DNA from: Alphaproteobacteria bacterium
GTDB taxonomy: Bacteria; Pseudomonadota; Alphaproteobacteria; Bin95
Assembly: GCA_022821735.1 (NCBI GenBank)
Contig: JAJECZ010000012.1
Coordinates: 1-32,078 of the forward strand
Direction: 5' to 3'
Length of the DNA: 32,078 nt
Below are positions 23,454-32,078 of the stretch, one piece after another (position 1 is the first letter of the stretch; each line of letters starts with the position of its first letter). The notes beneath the pieces are model-generated. The model searched no databases, was not told the DNA's origin, and was given only the letters and a program-made list of their open reading frames with translations. The position numbers were made by a program, and so were the translations under genes.

Positions 23454-24272
23454 ATGAGATCGATTCTGGTGCCGACCAACGACCTGGATTCCCTGGAGAG
23501 CGTGCTTACCGCCGCCGAATGCCTCCGCAGCCGTATCGACGGCTGGCTGGAAGCCGCACACTTCCACACCGACCCCTCCGCCATCATGGCGACGGACGAC
23601 AGCGGCGCCGCGCTCCCGGCGCTCGTCGAGCGGTTCGAGCGCGAGGACGACCGCCGCGCCGTCGAAGCGCGCCGCCGCTTCGAGGCTTTCACCGCCGCCG
23701 CCGGGATCGGCGACCGGGCGGTCTGGTCCGAGAGCGAAACCGGCCTCGACAATCTCGGCAACCATGCCCGCGTATATGATGTGGTGGTGGTAGGCCGGCC
23801 GGTGAAGGGGTCCAGCGGCCCGTCCCTCGGAACGCTCGAGACGGCGCTCTTCGACAGCGGCCAGGCGATTCTGGCGGTGCCGCCCGTGGTTCCCTCCGAG
23901 ATGGGCCGCAACATACTGATCGCGTGGAACGGCTCCTCCGAAACCGCCCGCACCATCCGCGCCGCGCTCGACCTGCTGCGCCTTGCCGAACGGGTCACGG
24001 TGCTGACCGTCACCGGCATGACGGTGCCGGGGCCGACGGGCGAGGCGGTGGCGCGCCAGCTCGGGCGGGAAGGCGTCGAGGCCGGCTCGCTGGTCGTGGA
24101 GGCAGGGCTCGGGGAGAGCGGGCACAAGACCCTGGAGATCGCCGCCGACAGCGGCGCCGACCTGCTGCTCAAGGGCGGCTATACCCGCGGCCGGTTGCGC
24201 CAGGCGCTGTTCGGCGGGCCGACCAACTATATCCTGTTCAATGCCGAGCTCCCGGTGTTCATGGCGCATTGA
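23454..24272 (+). CDS. Universal stress protein (UspA-like, duplicated domain)
   Basis: MRSILVPTNDLDSLESVLTAAECLRSR... and ILIAWNGSSETARTIRAALDLLRLAERVTVLTV. Confidence 0.88.
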   Translation: MRSILVPTNDLDSLESVLTAAECLRSRIDGWLEAAHFHTDPSAIMATDDSGAALPALVERFEREDDRRAVEARRRFEAFTAAAGIGDRAVWSESETGLDNLGNHARVYDVVVVGRPVKGSSGPSLGTLETALFDSGQAILAVPPVVPSEMGRNILIAWNGSSETARTIRAALDLLRLAERVTVLTVTGMTVPGPTGEAVARQLGREGVEAGSLVVEAGLGESGHKTLEIAADSGADLLLKGGYTRGRLRQALFGGPTNYILFNAELPVFMAH

Positions 24273-24298
24273 CAAGCCGGCCCGGCGTCTGCGACCAT
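24269..24298 (+). promoter_or_regulatory. Candidate sigma70-type promoter for the riboswitch-gcv transcript
   Basis: TTGACA (24269-24274, overlapping the usp stop codon), spacer 18, weak -10 GACCAT (24293-24298), ~20 nt before the first aptamer. Confidence 0.4.
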
Positions 24299-24316
24299 CC
24301 CCCTGCCGTTGATCTG

Positions 24317-24484
24317 CGCGGGAGAGTCCGGCGATCAGGGCCGGCGCCGAAGGAGCAACCGCCCCGGAAACTCTCAGGCACCCGGACCGCGCGGGGAGGC
24401 AACTCTGGAAAGCGGGCGCATACGCCCCACCGAAGATGTAACGGCTGCGCCGGAATCTTTCAGGTCGGACGGACAGAGGGGGCA
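24317..24484 (+). ncRNA. Tandem glycine riboswitch (two aptamers)
   Basis: Aptamer 1: GGGAGAGTCC...GCGCCGAAGGAGCAA...AAACTCTCAGGCA...GGACCG...GGCAACTCTGGAAAG; aptamer 2: GGGCGCATACGCCCACCGAAGATGTAACGG...GAATCTTTCAGGTCGGACGGACAGAGGGGG; directly precedes gcvT. Confidence 0.93.
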
Positions 24485-24530
24485 GACGGGCAGGCCGCAA
24501 GGGCAGGCCCGGAAGCCGGAGGGTCCGTCG

Positions 24531-25607
24531 ATGACCGAGTTGCTCAAGACCCCGCTTCACGCGATGCACCTCGCCGCCGGCGCGCGCATGGAGCCCTTCG
24601 TGGGCTACGACATGCCGCTGCGCTATCCGCAGGGCAGCGTCGCCGAGCACAACCAGGCCCGCAATCGCGCGGCGCTGTTCGATGTCAGCCATATGGGCCA
24701 GCTGCGGCTGATGGGCGAGGACGCGGACGCGGCCCTTGAGACGCTGGTGCCGGGCGACATACAGGGCCTCGGCGACGGCGCCATGCGCTACACCCTCTTC
24801 ACCCTCGAGAACGGCGGCATCCTGGACGACCTGATCGTCTCGCGCGTGCCGGGCGGCCTCGGGCTGGTGGTCAACGCCGCGCGCCGGAACCAGGACGCGG
24901 AGCATCTTCGCAACCATCTCGGCGGCAGGGTGGATGTCGTGCCGGAGCCGGACCGCGCCCTGCTGGCCCTGCAGGGGCCGGCGGCGGCGGTGCTGCCGGA
25001 TTTCGCGGACCTGCCGTTCATGGCCTGGCGCGAGGGCGAGGCCTGCGGCGTGCCGGCCCGCGTCTCCCGGTCGGGCTATACGGGCGAGGACGGTTTCGAG
25101 CTGTCGGTCGCCGGCGCCGACGCCGAAGCGCTCGCCGGGCGGCTGCTCGCCCATGAAGCCGTCGCCTGGGCGGGGCTCGATGCGCGCAACTCGCTCAGGC
25201 TGGAAGCGGGCCTCTGCCTCTACGGGCGGGACCTCGACGAGGATACGACGCCGCTGGAAGCCGGCCTCGGCTGGACCGTGCCGAAGCGCCGGCGCGAGGA
25301 GCGCGGCTTCCCCGGTGCGGCGCGCATTCTCGACACGCCTCCCACGCGCCGGCGCGTCGGCATGAGGCCCGAGGGCCGGGTCATCGCGCGCGAGGGCTCC
25401 GACCTGCTCGACGGCTCCGGCGAGCCGGTCGGCTGGGTGGCCAGCGGCGGTTTCTCGCCGGTGCTCGGCGGCCCGGTCGCCATGGGCTACCTGCCGCTCG
25501 CTCTCGCCGCGCCCGGCACGGAGGTCGCCTTCGACATCCGCGGGAAGCCGCGGCCCGGGCGGGTCGTCCGCCTTCCCTTCGTTCCCCACAACTATTTCCG
25601 AGGCTGA
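24531..25607 (+). CDS. gcvT: Glycine cleavage system T protein (aminomethyltransferase)
   Basis: LLKTPLHAMHLAAGARMEPFVGYDMPLRYPQGSVAEHNQARNRAALFDVSHMGQ; SD-like GGAGGG upstream. Confidence 0.97.
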   Translation: MTELLKTPLHAMHLAAGARMEPFVGYDMPLRYPQGSVAEHNQARNRAALFDVSHMGQLRLMGEDADAALETLVPGDIQGLGDGAMRYTLFTLENGGILDDLIVSRVPGGLGLVVNAARRNQDAEHLRNHLGGRVDVVPEPDRALLALQGPAAAVLPDFADLPFMAWREGEACGVPARVSRSGYTGEDGFELSVAGADAEALAGRLLAHEAVAWAGLDARNSLRLEAGLCLYGRDLDEDTTPLEAGLGWTVPKRRREERGFPGAARILDTPPTRRRVGMRPEGRVIAREGSDLLDGSGEPVGWVASGGFSPVLGGPVAMGYLPLALAAPGTEVAFDIRGKPRPGRVVRLPFVPHNYFRG

Positions 25608-25615
25608 GAGTTCCG

Positions 25616-25996
25616 ATGGCAGTCAGGACCTACTACACGCGCGAACATGAATGGGTGCGGATCGAGGACGGTGTCGCGGTCTGCGGCATCACCGACTACG
25701 CCCAGACGCAATTGGGCGACGTCGTCTATGTCGAACTGCCGGAGGTGGGCGTGCAGGTCGCCCGCGACGGCGAGGCCGCGGTGGTCGAGAGCACCAAGGC
25801 GGCCAGCGACGTCTATGCGCCGCTGACCGGCACCATCGTCGCGGTCAACGACCGGCTCGAAGAATCGCCCGACCTCGTCAACGAGTCCGCCGAGGACGCA
25901 GGCTGGTTCTTCCGCATGGAGGTCGACGACGAGGGCGAGCTCGACGAGCTGATGGACGAAGAAGGCTACCAGGCGTTCGTCGAGGAACTGGACTGA
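25616..25996 (+). CDS. gcvH: Glycine cleavage system H protein
   Basis: [40 protein letters not shown]...[17 protein letters not shown] with lipoyl-lysine motif. Confidence 0.98.
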   Translation: MAVRTYYTREHEWVRIEDGVAVCGITDYAQTQLGDVVYVELPEVGVQVARDGEAAVVESTKAASDVYAPLTGTIVAVNDRLEESPDLVNESAEDAGWFFRMEVDDEGELDELMDEEGYQAFVEELD

Positions 25997-27315
25997 TGCG
26001 CTACCTGCCGATCACCGGCGCCGACCGCAGCGAGATGCTCCGGGCGATCGGCGCGCCGTCGGTCGACGCGCTGTTCTCGGACGTGCCGGAGGATGCGCTG
26101 CTGGCGGAGCCCGTCGATCTGCCCCGCCATGCCGGCGAATTCGAGGTCGAGCGGCGGCTCTCCCGCCTCGCCGCGCGGAACCGGGCGGCGGGCGCGGGCC
26201 CCTTCTTCTGCGGGGCCGGCAGCTACCGCCACCACATCCCCGCGGCCGTGGACTACCTGATCCAGCGCGGCGAGTTCCTCACCTCCTACACCCCCTACCA
26301 GCCGGAAATCGCCCAGGGCACGCTGCAATACCTGTTCGAGTTCCAGACCCAGGTCTGCCTGCTGACCGGCATGGAGGTCGCCAACGCCTCCATGTATGAC
26401 GGCGCGACCGCCGCGGCCGAGGCCGTGATGATGGCGAACCGCGTGACCCGGCGTTCGAAGGCGGTCGTCTCCGGCAACCTCCACCCGCATTACCGCGACA
26501 CGGCGGCGACGCTCGCGCGCTTCCAGGGCTTCACCCTGGAGGCCGGTCCGCCCGTGCCGGCCGGCGGCGAAGACCTGGCGTCGCGGATCGACGGGGAGAC
26601 CTCCTGCGTCGTCGTCCAGTATCCGGACCTGTTCGGCAATGTCCGGGACTTCTCGGAGCTCGCCGAAGCCGCCCATGCGAAGGGCGCGCTGCTGGTGGTC
26701 GTCGTCACCGAGATCGTGGCGCTCGGCGCGCTCAGGCCGCCGGGGGACATGGGGGCCGACATCGTTGCGGCCGAAGGCCAGTCGCTCGGCAATGCGATGG
26801 GCTTCGGCGGCCCGCATCTCGGCCTCTTTGCGGCGCGCACGCGCCATATGCGCCAGATGCCCGGCCGGCTTTGCGGCGAGACCGTGGATGCGGACGGGCG
26901 GCGCGGCTATGTGCTGACGCTGGCGACGCGCGAGCAGCATATCCGCCGCGAGCGCGCGACCAGCAACATATGCACCAATTCGGGCCTGTGCTCGCTGGCC
27001 TTCACCATCCATCTCTCACTGCTCGGCGAAACGGGCCTCAAACGCCTCGCCGCGCTCAACCATGCCGGCGCCGTCTCGCTGGCCGACCGGCTGGGCCGGC
27101 GGGTCGTGACCCCGGCCTTCTTCAACGAGTTCGCCGTGCGGCTCGAGGGCGATGCGGCCGAAGCGGTCGAGCGCCTTGCGGGCGACGGCATCCTTGCGGG
27201 CGTGCCCGTCTCCCGCCTCCATCCGGGCGCGGGCCTCGACGACCTGCTTCTGGTCGCGGTGACGGAGACGGCGGACGCGGACGACATAGAGGCCCTGGCG
27301 GAGGCGCTCCAATGA
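25996..27315 (+). CDS. gcvPA: Glycine dehydrogenase (P protein) subunit 1
   Basis: [36 protein letters not shown]...[49 protein letters not shown] junction with gcvH. Confidence 0.96.
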   Translation: MRYLPITGADRSEMLRAIGAPSVDALFSDVPEDALLAEPVDLPRHAGEFEVERRLSRLAARNRAAGAGPFFCGAGSYRHHIPAAVDYLIQRGEFLTSYTPYQPEIAQGTLQYLFEFQTQVCLLTGMEVANASMYDGATAAAEAVMMANRVTRRSKAVVSGNLHPHYRDTAATLARFQGFTLEAGPPVPAGGEDLASRIDGETSCVVVQYPDLFGNVRDFSELAEAAHAKGALLVVVVTEIVALGALRPPGDMGADIVAAEGQSLGNAMGFGGPHLGLFAARTRHMRQMPGRLCGETVDADGRRGYVLTLATREQHIRRERATSNICTNSGLCSLAFTIHLSLLGETGLKRLAALNHAGAVSLADRLGRRVVTPAFFNEFAVRLEGDAAEAVERLAGDGILAGVPVSRLHPGAGLDDLLLVAVTETADADDIEALAEALQ

Positions 27316-28811
27316 CCGGCAACTCCCACGACACGGTCTCCGGCGACCTCGGGCTCAGCATCGAGGAGCCGCTGATCTTCGAGCAGGACAGCCCCGGCGC
27401 CCTCGGCGTGGACTGGCCGGAGGCGGAAGCGCATGCCGACCGGCTGGGCGGGCTCGCGCGCTCCGGCCCCATCGGCCTGCCGAGCCTGGCGGAGCCGACC
27501 GTGGTGCGCCACTACACCCGCCTCTCGCAGAAGAATTACGGCATCGACACGGGCCTCTTCCCGCTCGGCTCCTGCACCATGAAGCACAATCCGCGCCTGA
27601 ACGAGCGCATGGCGCGGCTGCCGGGCTTCGCGGACATCCACCCCCTCCAGCCGGAAAGCACCGTCCAGGGGGCGCTCGCGCTCTGCCGGGAGGTGCAGCG
27701 CTGGCTGACCGTGCTGACCGGCATGCCCGGCGTCGCGCTCACGCCCGGCGCCGGCGCGCATGGCGAGCTCTGCGGCATGATGGCGATCCGCGCCGCGCTC
27801 GATGCGGGCGGGGCGGCGAACGCGGACCGGCGGCGCGTGCTGGTGCCGGATTCCGCGCACGGCACCAACCCCGCCACCGCCGCCGCGCTTGGCTTCGAGG
27901 TGGTCTCGATCCCGGAGGACGCGCGCGGCCGCGTCGATCCGGAGCGCTTCGAGGCGCTGGCGGGCGAGGGCGGCGTGGCCGCCGTCATGCTGACCAACCC
28001 CAACACCTGCGGCGTGTTCGAGAACGACATCCGCCGCATCGCCGACGCGGTGCATGCCGCCGGCGGCTATTTCTACTGCGACGGGGCGAACTTCAACGCC
28101 ATCGTCGGGCGCGTCAGGCCGGGCGATCTCGGCGTCGACGCCATGCACATCAACCTGCACAAGACCTTCTCGACCCCGCATGGCGGCGGCGGACCGGGCT
28201 CCGGGCCGGTGGTGTTCTCCGAGGCGCTGGCGCCCTACGCGCCGGTGCCGCGCATCGTCGGGGAAGACGGCGCGCTCAGGCTGGAGGAGGCGAACGAGAG
28301 GGCCTTCGGGCGGATGAAGGCCTTCCACGGCCAGATGGGGATGTTCGTGCGCGCGCTCGCCTACATGATGAGCCACGGCGCGGACGGGCTCCGCCAGGTT
28401 TCGGGCGACGCGGTGCTGAACGCGAACTACCTGCTGCGCCGGTTGGAGGACGTGTATTCCGCTCCCTTCGCCCATTCCGGCCCGGCCATGCACGAGGCGC
28501 TGTTCGACGACCGCGCGCTCCGGGACACGGGCGTCTCCACGCTCGACATCGCCAAGGCGATGATCGACGAGGGGCTGCACCCGATGACGGTCTATTTTCC
28601 GCTTGTGGTGCACGGCGCGATGCTGGTCGAGCCGACCGAGACCGAGACCCGCGCCAGTCTCGACCGCTTCATCGCCATCATGCGCGGCCTCGCCGAACGC
28701 GCGAAGGACGGCGCGCCGCTGACCGAAGCCCCCTTCCACGCCCCGAGACGCCGGCTGGACGAAACCCAGGCGGCGCGCAAGCCGGTGTTGCGGTGGCAGG
28801 CGGAGGGATAG
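27312..28811 (+). CDS. gcvPB: Glycine dehydrogenase (P protein) subunit 2
   Basis: [41 protein letters not shown]...[23 protein letters not shown] with PLP lysine. Confidence 0.97.
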   Translation: MTGNSHDTVSGDLGLSIEEPLIFEQDSPGALGVDWPEAEAHADRLGGLARSGPIGLPSLAEPTVVRHYTRLSQKNYGIDTGLFPLGSCTMKHNPRLNERMARLPGFADIHPLQPESTVQGALALCREVQRWLTVLTGMPGVALTPGAGAHGELCGMMAIRAALDAGGAANADRRRVLVPDSAHGTNPATAAALGFEVVSIPEDARGRVDPERFEALAGEGGVAAVMLTNPNTCGVFENDIRRIADAVHAAGGYFYCDGANFNAIVGRVRPGDLGVDAMHINLHKTFSTPHGGGGPGSGPVVFSEALAPYAPVPRIVGEDGALRLEEANERAFGRMKAFHGQMGMFVRALAYMMSHGADGLRQVSGDAVLNANYLLRRLEDVYSAPFAHSGPAMHEALFDDRALRDTGVSTLDIAKAMIDEGLHPMTVYFPLVVHGAMLVEPTETETRASLDRFIAIMRGLAERAKDGAPLTEAPFHAPRRRLDETQAARKPVLRWQAEG

Positions 28812-28882
28812 CAGGGAATAGCCCGTTCGGACGAAAAGCCGTATCCTTGCGCCAAGCTGAACGACCGTGCGGGACTATCGCG

Positions 28883-29063
28883 ATGACAGACGATTCGCCG
28901 GAAGAAGAAACCGGGCGCAACGCACTTCCGGGACAAGCCGGAAACCGGCCGCCGGACAAAGCCGCTTCCGCTCCCCGAACTGGCCGAATTCCGCGTCTCC
29001 ATGCCCCGGTTGAAGCGCTCTTCAGCCGAGGTGTTGCGCGAGCTTCGGGACGAGGGATCGTAG
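28883..29063 (+). pseudogene. Possible frameshifted Phd/YefM-type antitoxin remnant
   Basis: Third-frame reading ...KPLPLPELAEFRVSMPRLKRSSAEVLRELRDEGS* (stop TAG 29061-29063) resembles antitoxin C-termini, but that frame has no upstream start. The frame starting at 28883 (MTDDSPEEETGRN...PPDK) would join it by a one-base shift near GACAAAG. Confidence 0.35.
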
Positions 29064-29080
29064 CTAGGTAAGTTCGATCG

Positions 29081-31252
29081 TTACGCTTGGGATTCGCGCT
29101 GTATAGAGGAAAAGAGCTGCCTGGCCTCCATGCGCTGCTCTTCCAAGAGAGACTCATTATACCGCAATTCGCCCAATCGCATTTCCACAGCATCCACCGA
29201 TCCAAAAAACACTTCCAATGTTTGCCTTGCAAGATAGTAGTCTTCTCTGGTTCCATTTCCATAGGAAATCGATTGTTTGCTCATCATGCGGCTGAGAAGG
29301 TCAATAAAGTCTGTATTACTTGACGATTGCCCCTGCGCCCACGCCTTCGCCCCTCCGCCAGCCCAATGCCATTCGTACATCAGGCTCAGGAAAAACGGGG
29401 TTTCCTTGAGGTCCACCGCATCGGTTCGTTCCAGCCTTTCCAGAAACGCTATCCTGACGCACTCGAATTCCTCCTCGGTCAGAAGCCGTTGTTCGACCGG
29501 TTCCGCCCGATGACCGGCGAATCCGTGTTCGACAATTGCGTCCCTGACTATAGCAGTCAACCAAGCCAGAGACGCCGCGTTTGCAAAGAGTTCCTTCAGC
29601 ATCGGCAGCCTATCACTGGCATCCAGACGCTCGATCAACCAGAATATTTCCCGCGCGTCGCCATACAACCTTGGAGGGCTTCCCGGCCGCTCGGGCAGCC
29701 GTCGGGCGAAATCGTCCATGCCGTCGCCCAGCACCGCAAACAGGTCCGGTATCCGGTGTGGAGCAATGTCTTCCTTGCACTCCAGGACGCGGGAGAGGAG
29801 CGCTTGGGCCATGTTGCCGCCTTGCGGGCGGGTCTCCGCGCAGCGGTCCCGAAATTGGCGAACAGCCTCTTCCCGGTCCCGCGAGCACGCTTCGAGAAAA
29901 TCTGATACCTCCTCGTCAGTCAAAAAGCCGGCGGGCAGAGACAGGGCGAAATACAAGCGGAAGTAGTTGCGGCTGTATAGCCGGTGCTCGAAAGCGAACT
30001 CCCGCCACGCGCCAGCATCGTAGTGCTGTGGCGGGCGGCTATTCGGGATAGAGACTTGTGGCAAATGTACTCGCAGGTCGTCGAGAAGTTGAAGCCGCGC
30101 GTGACCCTGCTTTCCGATAATTTCGTCAAGTGTGGACTCTTCTGCGCCGTCGCCGTCTTCTGCCGCATCCTTCGAAGCGAGATGACGGTCGTTGGGGTCC
30201 GAGCCGAATTTCTTCATGAGGTAACGTTGGACCCAGTTATGGAGCTGCGGGCGGTGGAGTCGAATCACCTGGATGAACAGTCCGTCAGCTGGGTCCAATC
30301 GGTCTGCCAGAGGCGCAACATGTAACTTCAAGGCGTTGGCGGCCCTAACGACGTCTCGCGGTGTCGAGATATGTTCCGAGCACCAGCAGCTTAGCGCACG
30401 TTCGAGGCGATCATCAGCTTCGGGAGTCAAGTTTGCGTGGTCGAAGATCGCCCTAGTTTCCTCCGCAAGCCGTGACCGTAAATCAAAACCCATAGGCTCT
30501 GGAATTGCGAATGATGCTTGAACGATTTTCTCGATATACGCTTTGCCGTCTTGGGCACCGAGTGCCTTTTGCAGATATTTGGCTAAGTTATTGGGGTCGT
30601 AGGCGAGAAGGTATCCGACATTCGGAAAATCGGCGACGGCGCGCACTAGGCGCAGGACTTCAACGGCTTCATCGGGCTCCAGTCGGTCTATGTCGTCGAT
30701 GAAGACGACGACGGGACGCGGGAGCGATTGGAAGTGTCGGCGGAGGCCTTGGTTGAGGGTGGCGAGGGAGGGCGCGGCTGCGTTTGAAGCCGCGGAAGCT
30801 GAGTGTTTGAGGGCTTGGGAGACCGCCCCCGCGACGGGCAGGCCGGCAGCGGCGGCTATGTCGCCTGCCGCTGCGAGAGCGGATGCAGAGTTGGCGTAGC
30901 GGCGAAGCAGAGTGCGGGCCGAACGCCTGCCGGCAGCCGGAAAGGAGTTGTAAAGAACCTTGTCGAATTCGAGGAACAATTCCCGGAGGAGCTCGGACCG
31001 GTTCCCGACAATCCAGGGAGAGAAGCGGACGATATTTGGCGCATTATCCGATTTGCCCAGCATGTCGAGCGCGAGGTTTGCTAAAGAAGATTTCCCGGAC
31101 CCCCATTCGCCCTCTATGCCGACGACCAGGCCGCCTGAAAGGTCGTTGCGAAGGAAGGCTCCCGCCAGATGGCGGGCGAGTTCGCCGAAGCCCAGCCAGT
31201 CCTGTCCGGGTTCCGTAATCGGGGCGTCGTTGTTCAGCTTGGCGTCGTCCAT
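29081..31252 (-). CDS. KAP family P-loop NTPase
   Basis: APITEPGQDWLGFGELARHLAGAFLRNDLSGGLVVGIEGEWGSGKSSLANLAL (Walker A), RPVVVFIDDIDRLEPDEAVEVLRLVRAVADFPNVGYLLAYDPNNLAKYL (Walker B, KAP signature); ATG at 31252. Confidence 0.9.
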   Translation of the reverse strand: MDDAKLNNDAPITEPGQDWLGFGELARHLAGAFLRNDLSGGLVVGIEGEWGSGKSSLANLALDMLGKSDNAPNIVRFSPWIVGNRSELLRELFLEFDKVLYNSFPAAGRRSARTLLRRYANSASALAAAGDIAAAAGLPVAGAVSQALKHSASAASNAAAPSLATLNQGLRRHFQSLPRPVVVFIDDIDRLEPDEAVEVLRLVRAVADFPNVGYLLAYDPNNLAKYLQKALGAQDGKAYIEKIVQASFAIPEPMGFDLRSRLAEETRAIFDHANLTPEADDRLERALSCWCSEHISTPRDVVRAANALKLHVAPLADRLDPADGLFIQVIRLHRPQLHNWVQRYLMKKFGSDPNDRHLASKDAAEDGDGAEESTLDEIIGKQGHARLQLLDDLRVHLPQVSIPNSRPPQHYDAGAWREFAFEHRLYSRNYFRLYFALSLPAGFLTDEEVSDFLEACSRDREEAVRQFRDRCAETRPQGGNMAQALLSRVLECKEDIAPHRIPDLFAVLGDGMDDFARRLPERPGSPPRLYGDAREIFWLIERLDASDRLPMLKELFANAASLAWLTAIVRDAIVEHGFAGHRAEPVEQRLLTEEEFECVRIAFLERLERTDAVDLKETPFFLSLMYEWHWAGGGAKAWAQGQSSSNTDFIDLLSRMMSKQSISYGNGTREDYYLARQTLEVFFGSVDAVEMRLGELRYNESLLEEQRMEARQLFSSIQRESQA

Positions 31253-31371
31253 GATGGCACTCGGTCGGGATCGGCGGGCGAGAATGACGGTGGTGGCGGG
31301 GCCGGGCAAGCGGGCGGCCGTAAATGGAGGGGTGGGGACGAAGAAATTCGAAAAATGTTCTGTATTTGATC

Positions 31372-31400
31372 TTGACATCCGGCTGTCCGTGGCAGATATA
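31372..31400 (+). promoter_or_regulatory. Strong candidate sigma70-type promoter directed away from the KAP gene
   Basis: TTGACA - 17 nt - GATATA. Confidence 0.55.
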
Positions 31401-31714
31401 GGGCGGGAGGGAGTGGTATCCGGAGGCCGCTTTGCCTGGCATCGGTGCGAAAAGACCCCGGCGGCACGGGCAGGGGAGGTACGCCCTGCGTCTGCCTTGC
31501 GCGCGCGGGCGCAATCAGGCGCGCGAGCCGCGCCGGCGCCGACGCGCGCGGACGGGCGCGCGATACGCGCGAAACAGGGTCCCGCCGCACGGTCCGGCCG
31601 GCGGCGGCGCGAACGGAAGGAGGCGAGCGGGATGCGGTGGAGCAGAGACATGCAGGAATCGGGACGACAGGGCCCCCGCAAAGGGGGCGGAGAGCGGGGC
31701 GGCGCAGGAGGCCG

Positions 31715-31741
31715 CATGACAAAACATGACATTTCATGACA
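31715..31741. repeat. Three direct CATGACA heptamers at exact 10-bp period
   Basis: CATGACA aaa CATGACA ttt CATGACA (31715-31721, 31725-31731, 31735-31741). Confidence 0.9.
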
Positions 31742-31824
31742 CCTCGCGCGGGTCTCCGCGGCGGGCGGTCCGGGCCGGTCTCCACCGGCTGCGGCGGCAT
31801 CGGGGCCCCGGGGCCCGAACGGCG

Positions 31825-31853
31825 TTGACTCGCCAAAGCCCGTTCGCTAGCTT
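31825..31853 (+). promoter_or_regulatory. Candidate dksA promoter
   Basis: TTGACT - 17 nt - TAGCTT, 33 bp before the dksA ATG. Confidence 0.5.
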
Positions 31854-31886
31854 CCGGCCCGTCGGCGGAAATGAGCGGGGTGTTCC

Positions 31887-32078
31887 ATGGGGGTTTCGCT
31901 GCCTCCCGACTATAAGCCTTCCAGAAGCGAAGATTTTATGAACCCGATGCAGCAGGAATATTTCCGGCTGAAGCTGCTGGACTGGAAGGAACGCCTGATC
32001 CGCGACTCATCCGAGGCCGTCGTCCAGCTGCAGAGCGACAGCCTCCGGGTCGCCGACGACGGCGAGCGCGCCTCGATG
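31887..32078 (+). CDS. dksA: RNA polymerase-binding transcription factor DksA (3' truncated by window edge)
   Basis: MGVSLPPDYKPSRSEDFMNPMQQEYFRLKLLDWKERLIRDSSEAVVQLQSDSLRVADDGERAS; absent from the ORF track because it runs off the window. Confidence 0.88.
   Translation, partial: MGVSLPPDYKPSRSEDFMNPMQQEYFRLKLLDWKERLIRDSSEAVVQLQSDSLRVADDGERASM

Noticed and set aside
23250-25589. 779-aa - strand ORF opposite usp, riboswitch and gcvT
   Set aside because: Antisense to conserved coding sequence and the riboswitch; no domain signature.
26907-28739. 610-aa - strand ORF opposite gcvPA/gcvPB
   Set aside because: Antisense shadow of conserved gcvP genes.
31669-31688. GCCCCC-GCAAA-GGGGGC hairpin as a terminator
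   Set aside because: No U-tract follows; kept only as structural context.
31432-31719. 95-aa + strand ORF downstream of the TTGACA promoter
   Set aside because: Composition (Arg/Gly/Ala rich) looks like translated non-coding GC-rich DNA; no SD or family resemblance, so treated as leader/ncRNA candidate instead.
31253-31732. N-terminal extension of the KAP ORF to 31732 or to an ATG at 31378
   Set aside because: KAP homology begins right after MDDAKLNNDAPITEPGQDWLGF; the extension is low-complexity and overlaps the promoter-like elements.

Overview
High-GC bacterial chromosome segment, alphaproteobacterial in gene content and order. Most of it is housekeeping. In order it contains: recQ 3' end; allA; a heterotetrameric sarcosine oxidase operon soxBDAG; an enoyl-CoA hydratase; an AT-richer islet with a Gp37/Gp68 (DUF5131) three-Cys protein convergent with a TcmP-like partner; an aidB-like acyl-CoA dehydrogenase; cobT/cobS; a J-domain protein; bolA; DUF2889; secA; cspA; a MerR regulator; ihfA; fabH; plsX; rpmF; a CPA2/Kef-type antiporter; a YdcH/DUF465 small protein; a universal stress protein; a tandem glycine riboswitch followed by gcvT-gcvH-gcvPA-gcvPB; a KAP-family P-loop NTPase; and the dksA 5' end. 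The most interesting accessory part is 7.5-9.3 kb. There a perfect GAAC-N7-GAAC motif (the alphaproteobacterial LexA/SOS operator pattern) lies 22 bp upstream of the DUF5131 ATG. That gene runs tail-to-tail, with a 7-bp gap, into a gene carrying methyltransferase-like motifs, and aidB is adjacent. This suggests a DNA-damage-inducible modification or repair module. A second accessory region (28.8-31.9 kb) has a KAP NTPase (the PifA superfamily), a probable frameshifted antitoxin remnant, a one-mismatch LexA-like site, a strong outward promoter over a long non-coding leader, and three 10-bp-phased CATGACA repeats. All calls come from reading the sequence; no database search was run.
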